Shown here piece after piece: positions 37,889-47,367 of a stretch of DNA of 64,000 bases. Position 1 is the first letter of the stretch; each line of letters starts with the position of its first letter. Made by a program: the position numbers and the translations under genes. The notes beneath the pieces were generated by a model. The model worked only from the letters and a program-made list of their open reading frames with translations, had not been told where the DNA came from and searched no databases. This DNA comes from Peribacillus sp. FSL P2-0133 (GTDB taxonomy: Bacteria; Bacillota; Bacilli; Bacillales; DSM-1321), in NCBI RefSeq assembly GCF_037975445.1, contig NZ_CP150254.1, forward strand, positions 3,842,001-3,906,000, given 5' to 3'.

Positions 37889-38074
37889 ATGGTTAATAAA
37901 CGAGACTTCTTGACAAATGGAACGGGGAAACAAGCGATCACCGTCCAAACAGATAATAAATTTCCAAATCCAAGGAATATACCTGGAGACTCGGTCGATG
38001 AATTTTCGGTATTGAAAGATGGCAACCAATATCTAGCTGAAAAGGAAATAGGGCAGCAAAATGAAAATGGTTGA
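37889..38074 (+). CDS. Small hypothetical hydrophilic protein (61 residues)
   Basis: An ATG with AAGGAG seven bases upstream opens a 61-residue hydrophilic protein, MVNKRDFLTNGTGKQAITVQ, then NKFPNPRNIPGDSVDEFSVL and an acidic tail. The composition (Asn, Gln, Gly, Lys; no Cys or Trp) recalls small spore proteins, but no SASP motif is clear. It is divergent from splB and followed by a hairpin (38087-38116). A spore role is only a guess from splB next door. Confidence 0.6.
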   Translation: MVNKRDFLTNGTGKQAITVQTDNKFPNPRNIPGDSVDEFSVLKDGNQYLAEKEIGQQNENG

Positions 38075-38086
38075 TTGAACGCAAAA

Positions 38087-38116
38087 GGAAGACCGAATTT
38101 ACGATGATTCGGTCTT
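38087..38116 (+). terminator. Hairpin after the small plus-strand gene
   Basis: A perfect 11-bp stem (38087-38097 with 38106-38116, arm GAAGACCGAAT) lies 13 bases past the stop. The downstream T content on the plus strand is modest. Confidence 0.6.
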
Positions 38117-38155
38117 CTATGTAACTGAACAGACTGTTACTACCCCACATATATG

Positions 38156-38195
38156 AAAAAAGCCGTTAAGATAGCTTTGCAGCATACTTAACGAC
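38156..38195 (-). terminator. Terminator of nrdJ
   Basis: CGTTAAG (38164-38170) pairs with CTTAACG (38187-38193); TTTTTT follows on the minus strand (38157-38162). Confidence 0.75.
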
Positions 38196-38210
38196 TTCCC
38201 ATCCATCAGC

Positions 38211-40781
38211 TTATAGCCCGCATTTTAATTGCGCTCCGCAATTCGTGCAAGTATTGCATCCGCCCATTTCCTGGACTTCACCTTTACGGCAGACCGGGCA
38301 AGTGTTACCCACTTCCGATCCAATTGTAACATTCGTCGAACGCAGTTCATTTATCGTATCGACCAATACAACTTTTTTCTTAACTTCCACATCTGTCAAT
38401 TCATCCATTTCAAGCTGCTCGTCCATTTGGTTTTCTTCCGCTTTAAGCGTAAGGACCTGACTGTCACGGCTGCCATCCACATATACAGTACCGCCTTTTG
38501 CTCCGCCTTTGTATAGACGTTCATATACTTTTTCAACTTGTTCGACAGTATATCCTTTTGGAGCGTTGACTGTCTTACTGATCGAGCTGTCAATCCAGCG
38601 CTGAATGATGCATTGAACATCAGCATGTGCTTCTGGAGCTAATTCCATAGCGGAAATGAACCATTTTGGAAGCTCTTCTGAATCGGCTTCTGGATGACGG
38701 TCCAAGTATTCCTGTACAATGTCAGCCTTCACTTCAATGAATTTACCCAGACGGCCGCTGCGGAAATACGTAAAGGAGAAATATGGTTCAAGACCTGTTG
38801 ATACCCCAACCATCGTTCCTGTACTTCCTGTAGGAGCCACTGTCAATAAATGAGAGTTACGGATGCCATGTGCAGCAACACTTTCCCTGATATCTTCCGG
38901 CATTTTTTCCATAAATCCGGTTTGTGTGAAACGTGTTCTAAGCTCATTGGTTTCTTTGTCCGTTGCCCCAATCAGGAACGGGAAACTGCCTTTTTCTTTT
39001 GCGAGTTCCACGGAAGCCCTGTAAGCTGTAGTCGCAATCGTTTCAAACACCTTGTCAACCAGGATATTTCCTTCTTCAGAGCCATATTCCGTTTCACAGT
39101 AGATCAACAGGTCATGCAGACCCATTACACCAAGTCCAACCCGTCGCTCACCCAGTGCCTGTTTTTTGTTTTCATCCAAGAAATAAGGAGTTGCGTCAAT
39201 GACATTGTCCTGCATACGCACACCGACTTCGACGGTTTGCTTAAGCTTCTCGAAATTGACCGTTTTGCTATCTTTATCAGCCATTTCAGCCAGATTGACT
39301 GCCGCAAGGTTACAAACCGAATATGGGGCCAATGGCTGTTCGCCACAAGGGTTCGTGGCTACGACCTGCTGACCGTATGCTTTGGCATTCGTCATTTCAT
39401 TAGCATTATCGATAAAGAAAATACCTGGTTCAGCAGAATATGTGGCACAAATGTTTATTAAGTTCCAAAGCTCTTTAGCTCGGATTTTACGGTAAACACG
39501 GACTTTGTGACCCATTTTCTCCCATTCACGAACATCACCGACATTATGCCATTCTTCATTGTAAATGGCCATTTCCTCGGCATTATAGCTCTCTACATCA
39601 GGAAAACGCAATTCGTATTCCGCATCTTGTTCCGCTGCTTCCATAAATTCCTTAGTCAGGCAAATAGAGATATTGGCTCCAGTCAGAAAATCCGAATTAT
39701 GGACACTATACGTTCCACCTGTACGGATCTTTTCTTCTGCATCCCTAATGATTTTCTCGCTAAATCCACCTTGGCCAGGAATCTCCTTATAATTGATGAT
39801 CCCTTGATACATAGCCGTTTCCTGTTCCGTGTGCGGCGTGAATTTCAATTTATCAGTCGCATATTTCTTGATGGCTTCATCTTTAGTGTTTTCCACTAGG
39901 TAACGCAGAATCCTTGGATTTTGCATTTTGGAAATGATGAACTCCGCAATATCAGGATGCCAATCAGCAAGCATGATCATTTGCGCGCCGCGTCTGCTAC
40001 CGCCCTGTTCAACAAGATGCGTCAGTTTCGCAATATCGTCAAGCCATGAAACTGAACCCGAGGATTTTCCATTCACCCCTTTTGCCAGAGTGTTTCTTGG
40101 ACGCAGTGTCGATCCGTTCGTACCCACTCCGCCGCCGCGGCTCATGATTTCCATCACTTGTTTCCTATGTTCTGATATCCCTTCACGTGAATCCGGGACG
40201 AATGGCATTACATAGCAGTTGAAATAAGTAACGTCCGTATTGGAACCTGCACCGTACAATACTCGTCCTGCCGGGACAAAATTAAGGTTCTTTAATTCTT
40301 CATAGAATTTATTGAACCATTCCGTTCTTTTTTCTTCCGTGGTTTCCACTGATGCCAAGCCCGTTGCATTACGTTTCGCAATTTGTTCATAGTATATTTC
40401 AAGCGGCTTTTCAATTATATCCAACGGACGGTTTACAATTCCCGTCTCCACTTCTTCCGGATTATCCAATACGCCACGGAATTCTTCATCCACCAATACC
40501 TTGGCTTTTTTGGTTTCCCAATCAATTTCAACGATGTAACCGAGACCCCTTGCCGGGAATTTCGGATCTTCCTTAATCGTCAACACGACGAAATCGCCTG
40601 CCGAGAGTGTGATTTTTTCAGTATCCTTAAAAGAATAGCGGTCAAGCATGACTAGACGGGACACTCCCTTATGCGCCATTTTCATATCAGCAGTTACAGG
40701 GTGAACCTGGGGAAATAAAGAAATATCCTTATTCAACCTTTCTAGATCAACCTTTAAAGCTTCTTTTATTACAACCGACAT
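38211..40781 (-). CDS. nrdJ: Adenosylcobalamin-dependent ribonucleotide reductase (class II)
   Basis: NrdJ reduces ribonucleotides to deoxyribonucleotides with a B12-generated thiyl radical, so it needs no oxygen. The 856 residues include SVSWLDDIAKLTHLVEQGGS, the active-site cysteine region NPCGEQPLAPYSVCNLAAVN, the VAPTGSTGTMVGVSTGLEP loop and a C-terminal Cys cluster (CPVCRKGEVQEMGGC, CTNCGAQLKCGL) that carries the redox cysteines. It starts with ATG after AAAGGAG. Two NrdR-like boxes lie upstream. B. subtilis uses the class I NrdEF; whether this genome also has that cannot be seen here. Its location between splB and lipM is not the B. subtilis arrangement. Confidence 0.95.
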   Translation of the reverse strand: MSVVIKEALKVDLERLNKDISLFPQVHPVTADMKMAHKGVSRLVMLDRYSFKDTEKITLSAGDFVVLTIKEDPKFPARGLGYIVEIDWETKKAKVLVDEEFRGVLDNPEEVETGIVNRPLDIIEKPLEIYYEQIAKRNATGLASVETTEEKRTEWFNKFYEELKNLNFVPAGRVLYGAGSNTDVTYFNCYVMPFVPDSREGISEHRKQVMEIMSRGGGVGTNGSTLRPRNTLAKGVNGKSSGSVSWLDDIAKLTHLVEQGGSRRGAQMIMLADWHPDIAEFIISKMQNPRILRYLVENTKDEAIKKYATDKLKFTPHTEQETAMYQGIINYKEIPGQGGFSEKIIRDAEEKIRTGGTYSVHNSDFLTGANISICLTKEFMEAAEQDAEYELRFPDVESYNAEEMAIYNEEWHNVGDVREWEKMGHKVRVYRKIRAKELWNLINICATYSAEPGIFFIDNANEMTNAKAYGQQVVATNPCGEQPLAPYSVCNLAAVNLAEMADKDSKTVNFEKLKQTVEVGVRMQDNVIDATPYFLDENKKQALGERRVGLGVMGLHDLLIYCETEYGSEEGNILVDKVFETIATTAYRASVELAKEKGSFPFLIGATDKETNELRTRFTQTGFMEKMPEDIRESVAAHGIRNSHLLTVAPTGSTGTMVGVSTGLEPYFSFTYFRSGRLGKFIEVKADIVQEYLDRHPEADSEELPKWFISAMELAPEAHADVQCIIQRWIDSSISKTVNAPKGYTVEQVEKVYERLYKGGAKGGTVYVDGSRDSQVLTLKAEENQMDEQLEMDELTDVEVKKKVVLVDTINELRSTNVTIGSEVGNTCPVCRKGEVQEMGGCNTCTNCGAQLKCGL

Positions 40782-40899
40782 AATTCCCTCTCCTTTATAT
40801 GTTTCAAGATCCGTTCTTGCTGCCGCAAAAATCCTTATGTAGCCTTACATGTCCGTTTCGCTTAACAAGTACCCTAAATTTATCATAGCGAAACTCAAA

Positions 40900-40915
40900 A
40901 ATCAACATATAGTGT
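40900..40915. promoter_or_regulatory. NrdR box 1
   Basis: AATCAACATATAGTGT matches 13 of 16 positions of the NrdR consensus ACACWATATATWGTGT, as I recall it, and starts 33 bases from box 2, about three helical turns, as is typical for paired boxes. Confidence 0.65.
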
Positions 40916-40932
40916 CGTATTAAATATTTCAA

Positions 40933-40948
40933 CTACTATATATTGTGT
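40933..40948. promoter_or_regulatory. NrdR box 2
   Basis: CTACTATATATTGTGT matches 14 of 16 consensus positions. It lies about 150 bases before the nrdJ start, so with box 1 it could bind the NrdR repressor. Confidence 0.7.
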
Positions 40949-41174
40949 TTGTTTTGAATAACTTTTAATTTTGTCAAACGATAAATCAATTAATATAGTT
41001 AGTAAAAGGGAGGAAAATGTCGATTTACAATAATTTTTCATCAGATTTCAATTAATTTGGACCTTGCTTTTTCCCCCATCCCTTTTAGGGCTTATCCCTG
41101 CAAGGGATAGCTTATTTGGTCAAAAAAATCTGAAAAAACTTTTTTATTTAATCACTCTAATTATCCCACTTCGT

Positions 41175-42011
41175 CTATCTCATGAAATTCCATTCATCGC
41201 TTTCATATTTGCTTTCTGCAATGGCCTTCACTTCCAGCAATTGCTTTTCAGTTAGGACGTATGGCTCTAACTCGATCGAAAGTCCTTCCGCAAAACCTTT
41301 TTCAAAAGCTTCTTTCGCTTCAGGTATGGTAATCTTTCTTCCGGCAATGTCATTTATGGCCACAGCTTTATTTTTTAAATTTTTTTGCATTCTCTCTTTA
41401 ACCCTGTCATTTGAGAATTTAAATACGCTAAAGAGCTTATCATCATCAAGTTCAAGCAAAATGGAACCGTGCTGAAGGATGACGCCTTTTTGCCTGGTTT
41501 GAGCGCTGCCAGCGACCTTCCTGCCCTCGACGACCAGTTCATACCAGCTTGGAGCATCAAAGCAGACGGAAGACCTGGGCGTTTTTAAAGCCGCTTTTTC
41601 CTGATCGGTTCTAGGCACGGCAAAATAAGCATCCAATCCCAGATTCCTGAACCCCATTAATATTCCTTCAGAAATGACACGATATGCTTCAGTAACGGTA
41701 GTTGGCATTCCCGGATAGGATTCTGGAACGATTACGCTATAAGTCAATTCATGCTCGTGCAGTACCGCTCGTCCTCCTGTCGGCCTGCGAACAAAACCAA
41801 GGCCCTGCCTTTTGACCTCTTCCAAATCAATTTCCGCTTCAGCCTTTTGAAAATAACCAATCGACAATGTCGCTGGATCCCAGCCGTAAAAGCGTATAAT
41901 TGGCGGAATTTCAGCTTTGCTTTGCCAGTTTAACAGTGCTTCGTCCAACGCCATATTAAAAGCCGGTGAACAATACCCCGAATCTATAAAACCCCATTTT
42001 TCTTTAGTCAT
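41175..42011 (-). CDS. lipM: Octanoyltransferase LipM
   Basis: LipM transfers octanoate from acyl-ACP to the glycine cleavage H protein, the first step of lipoate assembly in bacilli. The 278 residues have the family motifs [20 protein letters not shown], the catalytic cysteine in [27 protein letters not shown] and LQHGSILLE. The ATG at 42011 gives the conserved [12 protein letters not shown] start and has an AGGGG site; the frame to 42161 is not supported. It sits next to the gcv operon, whose H protein is its substrate, and the Bkd complex also needs lipoate. Confidence 0.95.
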   Translation of the reverse strand: MTKEKWGFIDSGYCSPAFNMALDEALLNWQSKAEIPPIIRFYGWDPATLSIGYFQKAEAEIDLEEVKRQGLGFVRRPTGGRAVLHEHELTYSVIVPESYPGMPTTVTEAYRVISEGILMGFRNLGLDAYFAVPRTDQEKAALKTPRSSVCFDAPSWYELVVEGRKVAGSAQTRQKGVILQHGSILLELDDDKLFSVFKFSNDRVKERMQKNLKNKAVAINDIAGRKITIPEAKEAFEKGFAEGLSIELEPYVLTEKQLLEVKAIAESKYESDEWNFMR

Positions 42012-42213
42012 CCTTACCCCTCGTTTCAATAGACTGTTTTTCATTCCCCCACAAAAACTCACATGTAGTAGTTTAACAGACTTTAACACTCTAAAAAAGA
42101 AAGTGCTATCAAGTCGATGAAGAATTTGATGAAAATTCTTTTTGATTATTGGGTAAAGCAATTATATAATAAAGATTGTCTGTATTCGTTAAGGTAGAAG
42201 GGAGTTTTTATGT

Positions 42214-42597
42214 TTGGAAATATTATATACACTGCTCATCATCTTGGGAGTGGTTATTGCGTATTCACTTTTTAATTGGTACCGCCAGCGTAAAATCGTT
42301 AAAACATTAACACAGGACGAATTTATCGCTAACTACAGAAAAGTGCAGCTAATCGATGTGCGGGAACCGAATGATTTCGATAATGGTCATATCTTAGGCG
42401 CAAGAAACATCCCTATGACTCAAATGAAAACCCGCTTGGTCGAAATTAGACCGGACAAGCCTGTATATTTGTATGCTCAAAGCGAAATCATCAGCGGAAG
42501 AGCTGCAGCCATGCTATACAAAAAGGGCTACAGGGAACTTTTTCACCTAAAGGGCGGTTTCAAGATGTGGACCGGGAAAATCAAAGCAAAGAAATAA
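42214..42597 (+). CDS. yqhL: Rhodanese-domain protein YqhL lacking the catalytic cysteine
   Basis: The 127 residues have an N-terminal membrane helix (about 2-20) and one rhodanese domain (TQDEFIANYRKVQLIDVREP, HILGARNIPMTQM). The active-site loop, normally C-x4-R-[ST], reads YLYAQSEIISGRAA, with Ala where the sulfur-carrying cysteine should be. It therefore cannot be a sulfurtransferase and may be a binding protein. The TTG at 42214 is used as start. An ATG four bases upstream opens a 21-codon out-of-frame peptide and may only reflect a ribosome site. Confidence 0.8.
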   Translation: MEILYTLLIILGVVIAYSLFNWYRQRKIVKTLTQDEFIANYRKVQLIDVREPNDFDNGHILGARNIPMTQMKTRLVEIRPDKPVYLYAQSEIISGRAAAMLYKKGYRELFHLKGGFKMWTGKIKAKK

Positions 42598-42710
42598 GAC
42601 CCCATCACCGCATGGGCTCTTTTAAATTAAAAAGCATTCTTGTGCATCATGCGGGCTCTAGGAAAATGAAAGTTAACTGTTGAACTTTAATGAATTCTTA
42701 CATAAACATG

Positions 42711-42740
42711 AAAAATCCCCGCCGGCAGGCAGGGATTTTT
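42711..42740. terminator. Terminator after gcvPB
   Basis: AAAAATCCC (42711-42719) pairs with GGGATTTTT (42732-42740) around a GC-rich loop. T tracts exist on both strands. Confidence 0.8.
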
Positions 42741-42758
42741 TTCGTGTAAGCTATCAGT

Positions 42759-44216
42759 CTATGCTTGATAACGCAGAACAGGTTTTCTTGCAGCAAGAGT
42801 TTCATCAAGCCGCTTTATAACGGTTGTATGCGGAGCTTCCTGAACGATTTCCGGGGTTTCTTCCGCTTCCTTGGCAATCTGGATCATCGCATCGATGAAC
42901 GCATCCAGCGTTTCTTTTGACTCGGTTTCAGTCGGTTCTATCATCATTCCTTCTTCCACGTTCAACGGGAAGTAAATGGTTGGAGGATGATACCCGAAAT
43001 CCAGCAATCTTTTGGCTATATCGAGAGTCCTTACCCCTAATTTCTTTTGACGGCGTCCGCTTAATACGAATTCATGCTTACAATGACGATTATATGGTAA
43101 GTCAAAAAATGGTTCTAACCTACGCATCATATAATTGGCATTGATGACCGCATTCTCCGTGACGGCTTTAAGGCCATCAGGACCCATTGACCGAATGTAC
43201 GTATATGCCCTCACGTTTATCCCAAAATTACCATAATAAGGTTTTACCCTGCCAATGGATTGCGGACGATCATAATCAAGAACGAATTGCTCACCTTGTT
43301 TGACCACAAGCGGTTTAGGCAAGTAAGGAATCAAGTCCGACTTCACCCCTACAGGACCAGAACCCGGGCCGCCGCCGCCATGCGGGCCTGTGAATGTTTT
43401 ATGGAGATTTAAGTGAACCACATCAAAGCCCATATCACCCGGGCGTGCTTTTGATAGGACTGCATTCAGATTGGCTCCATCATAATAAAGCTTCCCGCCT
43501 GCGTCATGGACAAGTTGTGCCATTTCCAAAATGTTTTCTTCAAATAATCCCAATGTATTGGGGTTCGTCAGCATCAAGGCCGCCGTATCCGGTCCGACAA
43601 CACGCTTTAAATCCTCAAGGTCGACTAACCCATTTTCATCCGACTTCACTGTAATCGTTTCAAGTCCGGCAACAGTTGCAGAAGCAGGATTCGTACCGTG
43701 TGCAGAATCAGGTACAATCACTTTAGTCCGTTCTGTATCGCCATTCGCTTCGTGAAAAGCGCGAATCATCATCAATCCAGTCCATTCACCGTGAGCACCC
43801 GCTGCAGGCTGTAGTGTCACTTGGTCCATCCCGGTGATTTCCGTTAAGTGTTCCTGCAAATCAAATAATAGTCCCAATGCTCCCTGAACAGTAGCCGGAT
43901 CCTGATATGGATGGATATGGGCAAAACCGTTGAAGCGTGCCACATTTTCATTTATTTTCGGATTATATTTCATCGTGCATGAACCCAGCGGATAAAAACC
44001 CGAATCCACCCCATGATTCCGTTTGGAAAGTGCTGTATAATGACGCATGATATCCAGTTCGGACACCTCAGGAAGCTCTGCCTCTTCTTCACGGATGTAG
44101 TCGGCAGGAAGAATTTCTTCGAGCGGAATAGTTGCAACATCCATTTCTGGCAGACTGTATCCGATTCGACCGGAAGTACTGATTTCAAAAATGAGTGATT
44201 GATCTTGATTATTCAT
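42759..44216 (-). CDS. gcvPB: Glycine dehydrogenase (decarboxylating) subunit 2
   Basis: GcvPB is the PLP-binding half of the split P protein that decarboxylates glycine and transfers aminomethyl to lipoyl-GcvH. The 485 residues have the PLP lysine in [20 protein letters not shown] and the conserved [13 protein letters not shown]. They also have [13 protein letters not shown] and the C-terminal [17 protein letters not shown]. The ATG at 44216 has GGGGG upstream and matches the family start [13 protein letters not shown]; it overlaps the gcvPA stop by eight bases. Confidence 0.96.
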   Translation of the reverse strand: MNNQDQSLIFEISTSGRIGYSLPEMDVATIPLEEILPADYIREEEAELPEVSELDIMRHYTALSKRNHGVDSGFYPLGSCTMKYNPKINENVARFNGFAHIHPYQDPATVQGALGLLFDLQEHLTEITGMDQVTLQPAAGAHGEWTGLMMIRAFHEANGDTERTKVIVPDSAHGTNPASATVAGLETITVKSDENGLVDLEDLKRVVGPDTAALMLTNPNTLGLFEENILEMAQLVHDAGGKLYYDGANLNAVLSKARPGDMGFDVVHLNLHKTFTGPHGGGGPGSGPVGVKSDLIPYLPKPLVVKQGEQFVLDYDRPQSIGRVKPYYGNFGINVRAYTYIRSMGPDGLKAVTENAVINANYMMRRLEPFFDLPYNRHCKHEFVLSGRRQKKLGVRTLDIAKRLLDFGYHPPTIYFPLNVEEGMMIEPTETESKETLDAFIDAMIQIAKEAEETPEIVQEAPHTTVIKRLDETLAARKPVLRYQA

Positions 44217-45555
44217 GTTGATCCCCCAATTCCTGCGCAAGTGCATCAATTTCTTCTTTTGTTCTAAGTTCAGTTACCGCGACCAGCATATGGTCTTTCA
44301 GCTCAGGATAAACCGTCCCTAAATCGAAGCCGCCAATCATCCCTTTTTCAAAAAGGTTTTTATTGATTTCTGAAAACGAAGCAGGCAGTTTAATGACAAA
44401 TTCATTAAACGAAGGACCGTCGAATATCACTTCCACCCCTTTTGCCATAATTACTTTTTTCGCATAATGCGCTTTTTGAATATTTTGCACGGCCATTTCT
44501 TTGACACCCTTTTTCCCAAGCGCGGTCATTGCAACAGAAGCTGCCAAGGCATTCAAAGCTTGATTGGAACAAATGTTGGATGTGGCTTTGTCACGGCGAA
44601 TGTGCTGTTCACGAGCTTGAAGAGTCAGTACAAACCCCCTTTTTCCATTTTCATCCACCGTTTGACCGACGAGTCGGCCCGGAACTTTCCGAACAAGTTT
44701 ATTAGTAACGGCAAAATATCCACAATGAGGTCCCCCAAATGCCGCTGGAATGCCGAATGGCTGGGCATCCCCCGCTACGATATCTGCACCGAGTGCACCA
44801 GGGGATGTCAAAGCTCCCAATGCAAGCGGGTTACTGGAAACGATAAACATGGACTTGACTCCATGAATGATTTCCTCCATTTCTTTCAATGGCTCGATGC
44901 GGCCAAAAAAGTTCGGATATTGCACGATCACTCCTGCAATGTCATCATTCGCCAATTCCCTTAAAGCAGCTAAGTCCGTCACACCGTCTTTATAAGGAAC
45001 TTCGACCACTTCCACCCGTTGCCCTTTCGCATATGTCTTCACAACTTCTCTTGATTCAGGATGAACGGTTCCTGAAATGAGAATCTTCTTGCGTCGTGTC
45101 TGGCCTGAAGCAAGCATGGCTGCTTCAGCTAGCGCCGTCCCGCCGTCATACATGGAGGAGTTAGCAACATCCATGCCCGTCAATTCACATATCATCGTTT
45201 GATATTCAAAGATCGCCTGAAGCTCGCCCTGTGAAATTTCAGGCTGATAGGGTGTATAAGCCGTATAAAACTCAGAACGGGATAAAACATGATCGACGAT
45301 GACCGGTGCGTAATGGTCATAGACACCCGCACCAAGGAAGGAAGCATAGTTTTTAAGGTCCGCATTCTTGGCAGCAAGCCTTGATAATTCTTTCATTAAT
45401 GCAGGTTCCGATTTAGCAGGCTTGATATCGTATTCTCCTTGAAAACGAACGCTTTCAGGGATATCATTGAAAAGTTCTTGAACAGTAGATACCCCTATCG
45501 CTTCCAGCATTTCTTGTTTATCTTGCTCTGTCATGGGTAAATAACGATGTTTCAT
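44209..45555 (-). CDS. gcvPA: Glycine dehydrogenase (decarboxylating) subunit 1
   Basis: GcvPA is the N-terminal half of the split P protein; it pairs with GcvPB but lacks the PLP lysine. The 448 residues begin [15 protein letters not shown] and include [40 protein letters not shown] and [11 protein letters not shown], all typical. It follows gcvT by 17 bases with an AGGAATG site and overlaps gcvPB. Confidence 0.96.
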   Translation of the reverse strand: MKHRYLPMTEQDKQEMLEAIGVSTVQELFNDIPESVRFQGEYDIKPAKSEPALMKELSRLAAKNADLKNYASFLGAGVYDHYAPVIVDHVLSRSEFYTAYTPYQPEISQGELQAIFEYQTMICELTGMDVANSSMYDGGTALAEAAMLASGQTRRKKILISGTVHPESREVVKTYAKGQRVEVVEVPYKDGVTDLAALRELANDDIAGVIVQYPNFFGRIEPLKEMEEIIHGVKSMFIVSSNPLALGALTSPGALGADIVAGDAQPFGIPAAFGGPHCGYFAVTNKLVRKVPGRLVGQTVDENGKRGFVLTLQAREQHIRRDKATSNICSNQALNALAASVAMTALGKKGVKEMAVQNIQKAHYAKKVIMAKGVEVIFDGPSFNEFVIKLPASFSEINKNLFEKGMIGGFDLGTVYPELKDHMLVAVTELRTKEEIDALAQELGDQHE

Positions 45556-45572
45556 CTAATGACCATTCCTCT

Positions 45573-46679
45573 CTATTTACGTGGTTTTTTATAAAAAGGT
45601 GTTTGTATGATAACGGCTTTCAAACGTTTGGAACGGATTTCCACTTCGACTTCCGCATCCAGCACCGAAAATTCCTTATCGATAAGTACCAATCCCACGT
45701 TTTTCTTCAACGTTGGTGATTGGGTACCGGTCGTGACCTCGCCAATGGCTTTATCACCGCTGTAGACCTTATACCCATGACGTGGAATGCCACGGTCAAT
45801 CATTTCAATTCCCACAAGCTTGCGGGGAGCTCCTTTCTCCTTTTGCTCAGCAAGAACGGCTTTCCCGAAAAAATCCACTTCCTTATCCACTTTTACTGCA
45901 AAACCAATACCGGCTTCCATCGGGGTGATGTCCGCTGAAAGCTCCTGTCCATACAGCGGCAGTTTCGCTTCAAAACGCAGGGTATCACGAGCACCTAAAC
46001 CAATCGGCTGAACCCCCTCTTCCTTTCCGGCTTCCATAATCGCCTTCCAAAGGGCAGGACCATTTTCACTGTCGCTATATATCTCAAACCCATCTTCACC
46101 AGTGTATCCAGTACGGGATACCAACGTGGAGATACCGTTGATCAGGACATTTTCCTTGAACTTGAAAAATCCAATTTCACTTAAGTCAGTATTTCCCGAT
46201 AGTTTTTGTAATATCTTTTCTGCAGATGGTCCTTGAAGTGCCAGCTGTGTATAGTCACTCGATACATTCGTAATTTGGACATCTTCCGTTAAATTAGCTT
46301 GCAGCCAATTGAAATCTTTTTCTGTATTCGCTGCATTGACCACGAGCAGATAGTCGTCCTCAGCCCTTTTATACACGATAAGATCATCAACCGTGCCTCC
46401 GTTTTCATAACACATGGCGGTATATTGGGCACCGCCCTGTTGCAGCTTTGATATATCATTAGTCAGCATCTTCTGTAAAAAGGAAAGGCTCCCAGGACCC
46501 TTAACATCGACTTCCCCCATATGGGAAACATCGAATAACCCCGCTTTTGTACGTACGGCTTCATGTTCGTCCTTTATACCCGAAAATTGGACAGGAAGTT
46601 CCCAGCCGCCAAAATCAATCGTTTTACCTCCGTATTCACGATAAACCTCAAATAGTGGTGTTCTTTTTAAATTGGTCAA
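45573..46679 (-). CDS. gcvT: Aminomethyltransferase (glycine cleavage T protein)
   Basis: GcvT moves the one-carbon unit from aminomethyl-lipoyl-GcvH to tetrahydrofolate, releasing ammonia. The 368 residues include [50 protein letters not shown] and [20 protein letters not shown]. The TTG at 46679 is chosen: it has GGGGG seven bases upstream and begins [13 protein letters not shown]; the frame to 46748 extends into the riboswitch leader. It is the first gene of the operon and lies directly after a glycine riboswitch terminator. Confidence 0.95.
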   Translation of the reverse strand: MTNLKRTPLFEVYREYGGKTIDFGGWELPVQFSGIKDEHEAVRTKAGLFDVSHMGEVDVKGPGSLSFLQKMLTNDISKLQQGGAQYTAMCYENGGTVDDLIVYKRAEDDYLLVVNAANTEKDFNWLQANLTEDVQITNVSSDYTQLALQGPSAEKILQKLSGNTDLSEIGFFKFKENVLINGISTLVSRTGYTGEDGFEIYSDSENGPALWKAIMEAGKEEGVQPIGLGARDTLRFEAKLPLYGQELSADITPMEAGIGFAVKVDKEVDFFGKAVLAEQKEKGAPRKLVGIEMIDRGIPRHGYKVYSGDKAIGEVTTGTQSPTLKKNVGLVLIDKEFSVLDAEVEVEIRSKRLKAVIIQTPFYKKPRK

Positions 46680-46747
46680 AAAATGACCCCCTTCAGATTT
46701 TTTTAAATTAATTGGCTTCATTATCAAAAGCTTCTTGTCATTACGCA

Positions 46748-46764
46748 TCAGGTATATCCTGATT
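46748..46764 (-). other. Palindrome in the gcvT leader
   Basis: ATCAGG-TATAT-CCTGAT forms a perfect 6-bp stem between the riboswitch terminator and the gcvT ribosome site. Its role is unknown. Confidence 0.4.
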
Positions 46765-46788
46765 CATGATGTGAAAAAAGCACAAAAA

Positions 46789-46826
46789 AGGACAGAGAAA
46801 GCCCGTTTGAGCTTTTTCTCTGTCCT
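46789..46826 (-). terminator. Expression-platform terminator of the glycine riboswitch
   Basis: AGGACAGAGAAAGC (46789-46802) pairs with GCTTTTTCTCTGTCCT (46811-46826), followed on the minus strand by TTTTTT. It overlaps the 3' end of the second aptamer, as expected for a glycine-on switch. Confidence 0.85.
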
Positions 46827-46990
46827 GAAACCTGAAAGTTTACCTATGTAATAGGTTTTCCCCTTTGGTGGCCGTCCCAAAACGGGCGGCGCTCTCCAGA
46901 GTTGCGTCCAATAAGAGTTCTTTTGCCTGAGAGATTCACTGCTAAGTTTGCTCCTTCGGCGCTACATCCGTAGTCTCTCCCCTTATCTTC
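46790..46990 (-). promoter_or_regulatory. Tandem glycine riboswitch upstream of gcvT
   Basis: The minus strand shows two glycine aptamers in tandem. The first has GGGGAGAGACTACGGATGTA, GCGCCGAAGGAGCAAAC and TCTCTCAGGCAAAAGAAC. The second has GGAGAGCGCCGCC, GACGGCCACCAAAGGGG and TTTCAGGTTTCAGG. They are followed at once by a terminator and the gcvT-gcvPA-gcvPB operon. Family knowledge: glycine binding prevents terminator formation and turns the operon on. Aptamer edges are approximate. Confidence 0.93.
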
Positions 46991-47367
46991 ACCCGCATAT
47001 GAATGGTCTACCAATGAAAGGAAGCGAAATAGCCCCAAGCATCGGTAAAACCTTTGAGCATCATGGAATGCATTCTCTGCCAATTCTCCTAAAACTTCAG
47101 AAACCGTTTGAGTGATCTCCTTCAGTAATCTTGGATAAATTAGGAGCCTATAGCTCATACTAAGAAAACACGAACTGCAAAATCGATGTACAAAGATTCT
47201 TTGTAGCGTTTGGAAATTGGAATTTTCTAAATATACTTATATCCTACCCTAAGAAACTTATCTCTGCAATATCTTTTGAAAAGAAATATTTTTCTTACTT
47301 CACATACGAAATGTTCGGGTTTTGACCTTTTATTAAGGAAATTATGATTTAAGAGGGAGTTATTTCT

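Larger units (their letters stand above)
40782..41174. other. nrdJ control region and lipM 3' flank
   Basis: This 393-base gap has no gene. It contains the two NrdR-like boxes (40900-40948) and a small hairpin TATCCC/GGGATA (41093-41109) beyond lipM. I see no cobalamin riboswitch. Confidence 0.6.

Noticed and set aside
40782-41040. Cobalamin riboswitch in front of nrdJ
   Set aside because: No B12-box-like sequence or matching fold was recognised; the NrdR boxes explain the region better.
46844-47158. 104-residue minus-strand ORF over the riboswitch
   Set aside because: The sequence is explained fully by the glycine aptamers; the ORF is incidental.
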